Of a DNA stretch of 5,675 bases, positions 1-3,768 are shown in pieces. Made by a program: the position numbers and the translations under genes. Numbering within the stretch: position 1 is the first letter of the stretch; each line of letters begins with the position of its first letter. Below the pieces are notes generated by a model, which worked only from the letters and a program-made list of their open reading frames with translations, ran no database searches and had not been told where the DNA came from. This DNA comes from Roseateles_E cavernae. GTDB taxonomy: Bacteria; Pseudomonadota; Gammaproteobacteria; Burkholderiales; Burkholderiaceae_C. The stretch spans positions 1 to 5,675 of the forward strand of contig NZ_JBDPLH010000027.1 in NCBI RefSeq assembly GCF_040187885.1, read 5' to 3'.

Positions 1-84
1 CTGCTCCTCGCGCAGCGTGGCCATGTCGTCAGGGCTCAGCCGCTCGGTGGTGTCGTGGCCCTCGGCCAGGTCGGCGCGGGTCAT
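1..84 (-). CDS. Partial early phage gene, N-terminal 28 aa only
   Basis: The ATG at 84-82 overlaps the TGA of the upstream gene (83-81) in an ATGA arrangement, and the frame is open to the window edge. Only 28 residues are visible, beginning MTRADLAEGHDTTERLSPDD and ending in a charged helix-like stretch. This is not enough to recognise a family. The four-base overlap and shared strand place it as the next gene of the leftward early operon that carries the CII-like regulator, probably translated by coupling because there is no strong Shine-Dalgarno sequence before it. The C-terminus lies outside the window, so no function is assigned. Confidence 0.6.
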   Translation of the reverse strand, partial: MTRADLAEGHDTTERLSPDDMATLREEQ

Positions 85-335
85 GCGCGAACTTCGAGCG
101 GCAGCGGCAACTGCACCGTCCCGGGCAGCGCATACACCGGCACCGGGCGCTTCACGCCGGGCTCGCGGCGCGGCTCCAGCTGCAGGGCCTTGCGGGCGCG
201 CACCATGTTGTCGAGCGTGTGGCGCGTGACGGCCAGGCCGGTGCAGGCCACGCGGGCCAGCTGGCGCGTGGTGCCAGGCCCGTGCTTGAACAGCGCGCGG
301 CGCAGCGCGATGTGGATCTCGCCGGCGGGCCTCAT
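81..335 (-). CDS. Small winged-helix-like phage protein, 84 aa
   Basis: Starts at the ATG 335-333, which overlaps the TGA of the CII-like gene (334-332). An in-frame ATG 120 nt upstream was rejected because it lies inside the CII gene. The protein begins MRPAGEIHIALRRALFKHG. It then has a segment of predicted helices (about residues 5-50, including GTTRQLARVACTGLAVTRHTLDNMV), the order expected for a helix-turn-helix or winged helix, followed by a basic, proline-containing wing-like end (PGVKRPVPVYAL, about residues 59-70). I recognise the general pattern from small genes in Burkholderiales prophages, where this PGVKRPVPVY-type ending recurs, but know of no defined function. Overlaps at both ends indicate co-transcription and translational coupling with its neighbours. 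A DNA-binding early regulator is the best guess. Confidence 0.75.
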   Translation of the reverse strand: MRPAGEIHIALRRALFKHGPGTTRQLARVACTGLAVTRHTLDNMVRARKALQLEPRREPGVKRPVPVYALPGTVQLPLPLEVRA

Positions 336-871
336 GCGGCACCCCGCTGCAGTTCGTCCAGCGCGGTGGGCTGCAGGCCCTGGCCACCGTGGCGCAGGTT
401 GTTGGCAGCCAGCGCGCGGAACAGCCTCGGCCCCAAGGCCAGCAGCTCGGCCCACTGCTTGAGGATCTCGGCCAGCTCGTTGTCGCTCACGGCATCGTCG
501 CCGCGCAGCGCTCGCGCGATGCTGCGCACCACATCGGCCGCCTCGTCCATCACGTCCGCCGCGCAGTCTGAGATCGCTGCGTCTGTCCCCAGCGCGCCAA
601 CAATCGGCACGGCCATGAAGCCGCAGTTCTGAGCGAACGCGAGCAGGATGCGATAGTCCCGCGCCTTCTGGGTGATCTCTTCCGCCGTGAGCAAGCCCAG
701 CTTGGCTGCGCTGCCCTCCGGTGGGTTCAGCTCGTGCGACAAGCTGCCCGGGGCCTTGCCCAGCCGCGCCGCCATGGCCCTGGCGCCACCATAGTCGCGC
801 ACCACCAGGCCGGCCACGTCCACAAGATTCATGCCGGCGAGGTCGGCCGCCTCGCTGGCTGGTTTCGTCAT
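332..871 (-). CDS. CII-like phage regulatory protein (CP76 family), 179 aa
   Basis: Resembles the phage regulatory protein CII family typified by coliphage 186 CII (CP76), a DNA-binding activator of the promoter that establishes lysogeny. Visible family features: MNLVDVAGLVVRDYGGARAM (residues 14-33), the HTH segment ARAMAARLGKAPGSLSHELNP (about 30-50), a conserved-looking SAAKLGLLTAEEITQKARDYRILLAFAQNCGFMAVP (54-89), and a helical C-terminal half containing AVSDNELAEILKQWAELLALG (about 127-147), probably for oligomerisation. The length is close to the roughly 170 aa of 186 CII. The start at 871 is the first ATG of the conserved frame; the internal ATG at 832 (MNLVDV) is an alternative, and neither has a strong Shine-Dalgarno sequence. 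It lies in the leftward early operon downstream of the Cro-like gene, as expected for CII. A repressor-establishment role is inferred from family and position. Confidence 0.85.
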   Translation of the reverse strand: MTKPASEAADLAGMNLVDVAGLVVRDYGGARAMAARLGKAPGSLSHELNPPEGSAAKLGLLTAEEITQKARDYRILLAFAQNCGFMAVPIVGALGTDAAISDCAADVMDEAADVVRSIARALRGDDAVSDNELAEILKQWAELLALGPRLFRALAANNLRHGGQGLQPTALDELQRGAA

Positions 872-1156
872 TGCCACGATGTCAAACCCCCGTTGATGTT
901 GTGATGGTTCGAGCCCGCTTGCGCCGCGAGACTTGCGGCATGCGTGACACGAGGAAGAAAAGACCCACCCGCCTGCCGACGCGCAACACAAGCGCAGGGA
1001 GGGACAACACCGCCGGCCGCAAAGGCCCGGGGCGCGCCGGCGTACTGCCAGCGGGTGGGGGAAAGGCGCTGCTGAAGGCGCACTGCAAGGGGTGGGCGCC
1101 CTGCCCTGTGGGATACGCTGGGGGTTCCGCAACCAACCAGCCCAGGGAGGGCACCC
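872..1156. promoter_or_regulatory. Non-coding gap between CII-like gene and antisense gene; candidate CII-activated establishment promoter
   Basis: 285 bases with no convincing gene between two divergent genes. In coliphage 186 and lambda, the CII-activated promoter (pE, PRE) lies just upstream of cII and reads back across cro toward the repressor; a plus-strand promoter here would do the same. Weak sequence hints: GATG repeated at 878, 895 and 903, including ATGTTGT at 896-902, and a direct repeat CTTGCG at 918 and 932. No good -35/-10 pair is visible on the plus strand; GGATAC near 1111-1116 is the only -10-like hexamer I noted. On the minus strand TTGACA lies at 886-881, just before the CII start, without a matching -10. 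The promoter is inferred from arrangement rather than seen as a motif. Confidence 0.35.
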
Positions 1157-1459
1157 ATGAAAAACCTGCAAGAGGCCACAGAGAAGATCTGCGAACTCAA
1201 GGGCACGGTGCTGGCGTACCAGGCCGCACTCACCGCGATACTCCGAGCGCTGCCAGCAGACGCTGCGCAAGCCGTGATGCAAGAGCTGCGCACCGAGCAA
1301 GAGATCTGCACCACGGTGCTGCTGAACCATCTGGTGTCGGAGCACACTCGGACAGCGTTCGACCGCGACATTCAGCCACTGTTTGCCAGTCTGAAGCGGA
1401 CGCTGCCCCCAGAGCCGCCCGATACGCCGCCTCACGCCTGGCGCGGTCCGCAGGGCTGA
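1157..1459 (+). CDS. Hypothetical phage protein, 100 aa, antisense within the leftward operon
   Basis: The start is well supported: AGGGAGGG at 1144-1151, five bases before ATG 1157. The protein begins MKNLQEATEKICELKG and is mostly predicted helix (residues 1-82, with SEHTRTAFDRDI at 61-72), followed by a proline-rich tail (PPEPPDTPPHAW, about 84-95). Similar small ATEKICELKG-type hypothetical proteins seem familiar to me from Burkholderiales prophages, but I know no function. It is divergent from the CII-like gene and its stop is only two bases from the stop of the minus-strand 72-aa gene (tail to tail). A plus-strand transcript of it, if not terminated, would run antisense across the 72-aa and Cro-like genes into the repressor gene, as the PRE or pE transcript does. 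Confidence 0.8.
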   Translation: MKNLQEATEKICELKGTVLAYQAALTAILRALPADAAQAVMQELRTEQEICTTVLLNHLVSEHTRTAFDRDIQPLFASLKRTLPPEPPDTPPHAWRGPQG

Positions 1460-1461
1460 CA

Positions 1462-1680
1462 TCACGCTGCATCGCCCTGCTCCTTCGTTTCAGCCGGCCC
1501 GCACACCAGCTCCAGCCGGCGCACGCACTCGGACACCTGGCCCGCGTCGCGGATCAGGTAGGTGGCTTCGATCAGCGGCGGCTTGCCGGGCAGCAGCGTG
1601 AGGACAAGCTTGATTAAGCCGGCCGTCTCGACGCCCAGCGCCTGGGCCAGCAGCGCGTTCGGGCTCGGCTTAGGCTGCAT
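1462..1680 (-). CDS. Hypothetical phage protein, 72 aa
   Basis: ATG at 1680-1678 with a strong Shine-Dalgarno sequence AGGAGG (minus strand, 1692-1687) six bases upstream, located inside the end of the Cro-like gene. The two genes overlap by 11 bases (1670-1680) in different frames, so they are co-transcribed. The protein reads SPNALLAQALGVETAGLIKLV (residues 6-26), then PPLIEATYLIRDAGQVSECVRRLELV (34-59), a helix-strand-strand-helix type pattern. I do not recognise the family. Its place between the Cro-like and CII-like genes suggests an early lytic or regulatory accessory protein. It has no signal peptide, membrane segment or metal-binding cysteine cluster. Confidence 0.8.
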   Translation of the reverse strand: MQPKPSPNALLAQALGVETAGLIKLVLTLLPGKPPLIEATYLIRDAGQVSECVRRLELVCGPAETKEQGDAA

Positions 1681-1945
1681 GGCGCGCCTCCTCTTCGGCC
1701 GGGGGGATGGGGGGAGCGCCTTCGGTGCCGATCAGGTGGGGCCACTGCTCCCACCAATCCTTCGGGCGCAAGTCCCATGCCCTCACCTCGCCGCCGCTCA
1801 GCCGCTCGATGGCTGGCACACAGCGCGCCGGCACAGGGCGCTCGCCCTTGCTCATCTGCGACACAAAGGCCGGAGACCGCTTGATCTCCCGGGCGATGGC
1901 GGCAGCCCGGCCGCGCGACTGATCGAGGTACTCGTTGAGCTTCAT
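1670..1945 (-). CDS. YdaS/Cro-like DNA-binding regulator, 91 aa
   Basis: The N-terminal part MKLNEYLDQSRGRAAAIARE, then IKRSPAFVSQMSKGERPVPA (21-40), is a compact helix-turn-helix; the recognition helix is about SPAFVSQMSKGE. It continues with CVPAIERLSGGEVRAWDLRPKDWWEQWPHLIG, a tail typical of YdaS/Cro-type proteins of prophages, which stand where lambda cro stands and repress the early promoters. Three close ATGs (1963, 1951, 1945) are in frame. I chose 1945 because MKLNEYL matches the family start, and because the upstream codons lie in the operator palindrome 1956-1970. No Shine-Dalgarno sequence precedes it, so the mRNA may be nearly leaderless. It is the first gene of the leftward early operon and divergent from the repressor gene. 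It probably shares the AAGCA-W-TGCTT operators with that repressor. Confidence 0.85.
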   Translation of the reverse strand: MKLNEYLDQSRGRAAAIAREIKRSPAFVSQMSKGERPVPARCVPAIERLSGGEVRAWDLRPKDWWEQWPHLIGTEGAPPIPPAEEEARHAA

Positions 1946-1952
1946 GCGCATA

Positions 1953-1981
1953 GCATAAAGCATTGCTTTAATGAAAGTAAA
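1953..1981 (-). promoter_or_regulatory. Candidate leftward early promoter (PR-like)
   Basis: On the minus strand TTTACT (1981-1976) could be a -35 element and TTATGC (1958-1953) a -10 with a 17-base spacer; shifting by one gives TATGCT (1957-1952) with an 18-base spacer, matching TATAAT at four positions. Operator O1 lies between the two elements and O2 overlaps the -35, as for a repressed early promoter. The predicted start is at or very near the ATG of the Cro-like gene, which fits the absence of a Shine-Dalgarno sequence. Confidence 0.4.
1956..1970. promoter_or_regulatory. Operator O1, perfect 15-bp palindrome
   Basis: TAAAGCA-T-TGCTTTA is a perfect odd palindrome centred at 1963. It is the best copy of a motif with core AAGCA-W-TGCTT found five times, only in the two regulatory gaps flanking the repressor and accessory genes. 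It lies just upstream of the Cro-like start, inside its candidate promoter. Its odd symmetry and size fit a dimeric HTH repressor or Cro protein. Confidence 0.75.
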
Positions 1982-1992
1982 GCATTGTCCTC
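1978..1992. promoter_or_regulatory. Operator O2, one good half-site
   Basis: TAAAGCA-T-TGTCCTC, centred at 1985: the left half is perfect and the right half is degenerate. It is 22 bp centre to centre from O1, about two helical turns, which would put both on the same DNA face. It overlaps the candidate -35 boxes of both divergent promoters. Confidence 0.5.
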
Positions 1993-2013
1993 GCGTCTTT
2001 GAATCTGGACGAT
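1985..2013 (+). promoter_or_regulatory. Candidate rightward promoter of the repressor gene (PRM-like)
   Basis: TTGTCC (1985-1990) as -35, 17 bases, then GACGAT (2008-2013) as -10; a modest match. The predicted transcription start near 2020 would give a short leader before ATG 2037. O2 overlaps the -35 and O3 covers the start site, so this promoter can be repressed, and possibly autoregulated. Confidence 0.35.
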
Positions 2014-2025
2014 AAGCAATGCTTA
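2013..2025. promoter_or_regulatory. Operator O3, perfect 13-bp palindrome
   Basis: TAAGCA-A-TGCTTA, centred at 2019, 34 bp from O2. Its centre contains an ATG in frame with the repressor gene, but a nearly identical stretch, AGCAATGCTTAAA, recurs at 3729-3741 before an unrelated gene. The ATG is therefore probably part of the operator rather than a start codon. Confidence 0.7.
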
Positions 2026-2036
2026 AAGAACAACAG

Positions 2037-2585
2037 ATGAAGGACACAGACGCGATCCGCGCCTGGCTGGTGCCGGCCGTTGATGCGGCGCTCAAGCGCA
2101 AGGCCACCAAAGCCGAGATCGCCGCCGCCTGCGGCGCCTCTCCACAAGCCCTGGCCGGCTGGCTCAAGACCGGCCGCATCACCAAGGCCAACCTGAAGCG
2201 CGCCGAGGCCTACTTCGGCACGTCACCCAGCTTCACCAGCGGCGAGCCCCTGGCGGCCGGCGAACCGGCGGCAGGCGCTTGGCCCTTCACGAAATTCAGC
2301 CGCCTGCAGATCGTCCAGCTGCCGCCCACCGCGCGCGAGCTGATCGAAGACCATGCCGCCCTGGTCATCAAGTCCGTGCAAGCCCATGCCGCGCCGCCGG
2401 CCAGTGGCGGACTCGACTGGCGCACCGTGGCTCATGAAGTCTTGGAAAGCCTCGACCAGCACGGCAAACGCCAGCGCTCGGCCGCAGAACTCGTGGCGAT
2501 GATCGATGCCCACTTCGCCGCCCACCAGGCGGCCTCGCGCGGTAAGGCGACCCGCTCAGCCCAGAAGTCAAACGCAGATACGTGA
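2037..2585 (+). CDS. Repressor-like HTH protein without S24 peptidase domain, 182 aa
   Basis: Probable phage repressor (CI role). Residues about 22-60 form an HTH domain: ATKAEIAAACGASPQALAGW followed by LKTGRITKANLKRAEAYFG. A flexible Gly/Ala/Pro linker (about 62-81) leads to WPFTKFSRLQIVQLPPTARE (82-101), a WPF linker motif I associate with repressors of Burkholderiales phages. A helical C-terminal region (LIEDHAALVIKSVQ; TVAHEVLESLDQ; AAELVAMIDAHF) could mediate dimerisation. The LexA/CI S24 peptidase domain is absent: there is no Ala-Gly cleavage site or Ser/Lys dyad, and the protein is shorter than lambda CI (237 aa). RecA-driven self-cleavage is therefore unlikely. I chose ATG 2037 over the in-frame ATG 2019 because the latter lies in operator O3; neither has a strong Shine-Dalgarno sequence. 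It is divergent from the Cro-like gene. Confidence 0.75.
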   Translation: MKDTDAIRAWLVPAVDAALKRKATKAEIAAACGASPQALAGWLKTGRITKANLKRAEAYFGTSPSFTSGEPLAAGEPAAGAWPFTKFSRLQIVQLPPTARELIEDHAALVIKSVQAHAAPPASGGLDWRTVAHEVLESLDQHGKRQRSAAELVAMIDAHFAAHQAASRGKATRSAQKSNADT

Positions 2586-2682
2586 CGTAGTTCACGCGCA
2601 ACGCGGGCCAGGCGGGGCCCCTGTAAGGCCTAGCAATTGGCGACCTGCGCACACTCGTGGCACAACCTGAGCAGCAGTACCC

Positions 2683-2967
2683 ATGGACAGCCAAAAGCCA
2701 CCAGACTCCGTCGTGATGAGCGGAGAAAACAATACAAACGCCTACACCGCAGAGGGAGATATCTTGATCGGCCAGTCACCACCGCCACCCGAAGAAACCG
2801 CGCAGCCATGCACCAAATGCGGCCATCCGAACTGGCCAGGCTGGCAGATCTGCCGGGTCTGCAGGTTCGACCGCCTGGCCTGGCTCAAGATCACACTCCA
2901 GTGCGCCACTCTCGCCCTCGGACTCGGTGCCATCCTGCTGCTTACCCTGATCCACGCCAAGCTCTGA
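2683..2967 (+). CDS. Small zinc-finger protein with C-terminal membrane anchor, 94 aa
   Basis: Domains in order: a short N-terminal motif VVMSGENNTNAYTAEGDILIG (10-30, shared with the next gene); a proline-rich linker; four cysteines C43, C46, C57, C60 in the pattern C-x2-C-x10-C-x2-C with G-H-P-N-W-P-G-W between the pairs; and one hydrophobic helix (about 71-90, CATLALGLGAILLLTLI) ending HAKL. This predicts a tail-anchored inner-membrane protein with the zinc finger in the cytoplasm. The spacing C-x2-C-x3-N-x6-C-x2-C equals that of RanBP2-type zinc fingers. It lies downstream of the repressor on the same strand with no clear promoter of its own, so it is probably expressed in the lysogen. 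This is the position of lambda rexA/rexB. A role in exclusion of other phages is inferred from position only. Confidence 0.75.
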   Translation: MDSQKPPDSVVMSGENNTNAYTAEGDILIGQSPPPPEETAQPCTKCGHPNWPGWQICRVCRFDRLAWLKITLQCATLALGLGAILLLTLIHAKL

Positions 2968-3047
2968 ACCACACGAGCCGGGAACAAACCCTGATTGCCC
3001 TTGTAACAATGCGCAAACCAACATAGGCACCATTCCAGGGAGAAAAC

Positions 3048-3251
3048 GTGTCACCGAAGAGCTTGCCACCCACACTGCGACAAACCATAGACGCCGGTAT
3101 CCGCGCTGCCGACCTCGACGGGCTGCCCGAGGGCCGGCCCGTCGTCATCTTCAGCGGCACCAACAACACCAACGTCTACGCCCCGGAAGCCGCCGGTGGC
3201 ATCACCATCACGCCCCGTGCCACCGAGCGCAAGCGAGCTGACCCCGCCTGA
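3048..3251 (+). CDS. Small protein with SG-x-NNTN-x-Y motif, 67 aa
   Basis: GTG start with Shine-Dalgarno sequence AGGGAG (3037-3042) five bases upstream; no ATG is available nearby. Residues 1-30 are helix-like (LRQTIDAGIRAADLDGLPEG), then PVVIFSGTNNTNVYAPEAAG (31-50) and GITITPRATERKRADPA. The stretch VV-x-SG-x-NNTN-x-Y aligns with residues 10-21 of the preceding protein; the two otherwise differ. It has no cysteine and no membrane segment. The stop is one base from the ATG of the next gene, so the pair is surely co-translated. Because the preceding protein carries the same motif fused to a zinc finger and membrane helix, this protein may be the detached motif partner of the next gene product. 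Its function is unknown. Confidence 0.7.
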   Translation: MSPKSLPPTLRQTIDAGIRAADLDGLPEGRPVVIFSGTNNTNVYAPEAAGGITITPRATERKRADPA

Positions 3252-3252
3252 C

Positions 3253-3645
3253 ATGGGCCTGCGCATCATTGGCGACATCCTCGCCTGCATCGGGCTCCTG
3301 TCTCTGCTCGCCTCGTGCGTGATGGGCGTGGGGCTCGTGACGCCGATCTGGGGCTTTGGCCTCCTGATCGTGGGCCTGCTGATGATCATCGCCGGCCGCA
3401 AGGCCCCCGCCCCAGCCAGCTCGGTCGACACGCCCCATCCCAGCACGCATGTGCGCTGCCCCGACTGCCGCGAGCTGGTCCGCATGGATGCCAACAAGTG
3501 CAAGCACTGCGGCGCCAAGCTGATCCCCACCCGCGAGGCCGAGCCCATCATCCACAACCCGCCGCGAGGCATCGGGTTCGACAGCGTCATCGGCACCATC
3601 GTGCTGATCATCATCGGCCTCGCAGTGCTGAGTTACCTCTTCTAG
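3253..3645 (+). CDS. Zinc-ribbon membrane protein, three predicted TM helices, 130 aa
   Basis: The N-terminal half is a hydrophobic hairpin: helix 1 about 5-28 (IIGDILACIGLLSLLASCVM) and helix 2 about 32-48 (IWGFGLLIVGLLMIIAG). Then a polar loop, a zinc ribbon (HVRCPDCRELVRMDANKCKHCGAKLIP, with C69, C72, C83, C86), and a C-terminal helix (about 111-130, VIGTIVLIIIGLAVLSYLF). The cysteine spacing C-x2-C-x10-C-x2-C is the same as in the 2683 gene. Loop charges suggest the zinc ribbon is cytoplasmic. I chose ATG 3253, one base after the preceding stop; a GTG at 3196 in the same frame would add 19 residues and overlap the upstream gene by 56 bases. It is the last gene before the terminator at 3669. 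A membrane-based exclusion or stress role is inferred from context only. Confidence 0.75.
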   Translation: MGLRIIGDILACIGLLSLLASCVMGVGLVTPIWGFGLLIVGLLMIIAGRKAPAPASSVDTPHPSTHVRCPDCRELVRMDANKCKHCGAKLIPTREAEPIIHNPPRGIGFDSVIGTIVLIIIGLAVLSYLF

Positions 3646-3668
3646 AAGCGGCCCAGCGCCCTGCACGC

Positions 3669-3693
3669 AAGCGCCCATGAGGCGCTTTGCTTT
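3669..3693 (+). terminator. Rho-independent terminator after the repressor/accessory operon
   Basis: AAGCGCC (3669-3675), loop CATGA, GGCGCTT (3681-3687): a perfect 7-bp stem with a 5-base loop, followed by the T-containing tail TGCTTT. It lies 23 bases after the stop at 3645 and just before the second operator region, so it would separate the repressor/accessory transcript from the next operon. The tail is interrupted, so strength is uncertain. Confidence 0.6.
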
Positions 3694-3702
3694 ACCCACA
3701 AA

Positions 3703-3717
3703 TAAAGCATTGCTTGC
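3703..3717. promoter_or_regulatory. Operator O4
   Basis: TAAAGCA-T-TGCTTGC, centred at 3710, matches O1 at 13 of 15 positions and contains the exact core AAGCATTGCTT. It overlaps the candidate -35 of the following promoter. Confidence 0.7.
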
Positions 3718-3742
3718 TTTTCATTTTCAGCAATGCTTAAAT
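3714..3742 (+). promoter_or_regulatory. Candidate PL-like promoter of the right operon
   Basis: TTGCTT (3714-3719), a 17-base spacer, then TTAAAT (3737-3742). The predicted start near 3749 gives about a 20-base leader before ATG 3769. O4 overlaps the -35, and O5 covers the spacer and touches the -10, so the promoter should be silent while the repressor is bound. Confidence 0.5.
3727..3739. promoter_or_regulatory. Operator O5
   Basis: TCAGCA-A-TGCTTA, centred at 3733, differs from O3 at one of 13 bases and shares the 13-mer AGCAATGCTTAAA with it. It is 23 bp centre to centre from O4, nearly the same as the O1-O2 spacing of 22 bp. Confidence 0.7.
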
Positions 3743-3758
3743 CGCCTCCATCCCAACC

Positions 3759-3763
3759 GGAGG
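3759..3763 (+). promoter_or_regulatory. Ribosome binding site deciding start 3769
   Basis: GGAGG five bases before ATG 3769. It shows that the in-frame ATG at 3733, which sits inside operator O5, is not the start. Confidence 0.8.
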
Positions 3764-3768
3764 CGACC

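Noticed and set aside
918..937. Direct repeat CTTGCG-N8-CTTGCG resembling a lambda CII site
   Set aside because: Lambda CII needs TTGC-N6-TTGC, while here the gap is 10; the CII-like protein also belongs to a different family. Kept only as a weak hint.
1010..1041. GC-rich inverted repeats (CGCCGG / CCGGCG) in the 872-1156 gap
   Set aside because: Long, irregular loop and no T tract; expected by chance in such GC-rich DNA.
332..1465. Long minus-strand open frame of 377 codons
   Set aside because: Only the last 179 codons show the CII-like family pattern; the upstream part is Arg/Cys/Ser-rich, lies antisense to the well-supported 1157 gene, and is an open frame due to high GC.
1946..2191. N-terminal extension of the Cro-like frame upstream of 1945
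   Set aside because: It crosses the operators and runs antisense to the repressor's HTH coding region; the family start is MKLNEYL.
2581..2596. Inverted repeat CGTGA-N6-TCACG at the repressor stop, and GGGCC/GGCCC just after it
   Set aside because: Short stems and no T tract; not a convincing terminator, so read-through into the 2683 gene is more likely.
3001..3029. Possible promoter TTGTAA-N17-TAGGCA before the 3048 gene
   Set aside because: The -10 matches TATAAT at only two positions; insufficient to annotate.
3253..3330. Lipobox-like LASC near residue 19-22 of the membrane protein
   Set aside because: The hydrophobic stretch continues through the cysteine into a second helix, so it is a TM hairpin rather than a lipoprotein signal.
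3051..3699. Two overlapping minus-strand frames opposite the zinc-ribbon genes
   Set aside because: Composition is shadow-like, and the plus strand shows TM helices, cysteine pairs and ribosome binding sites.
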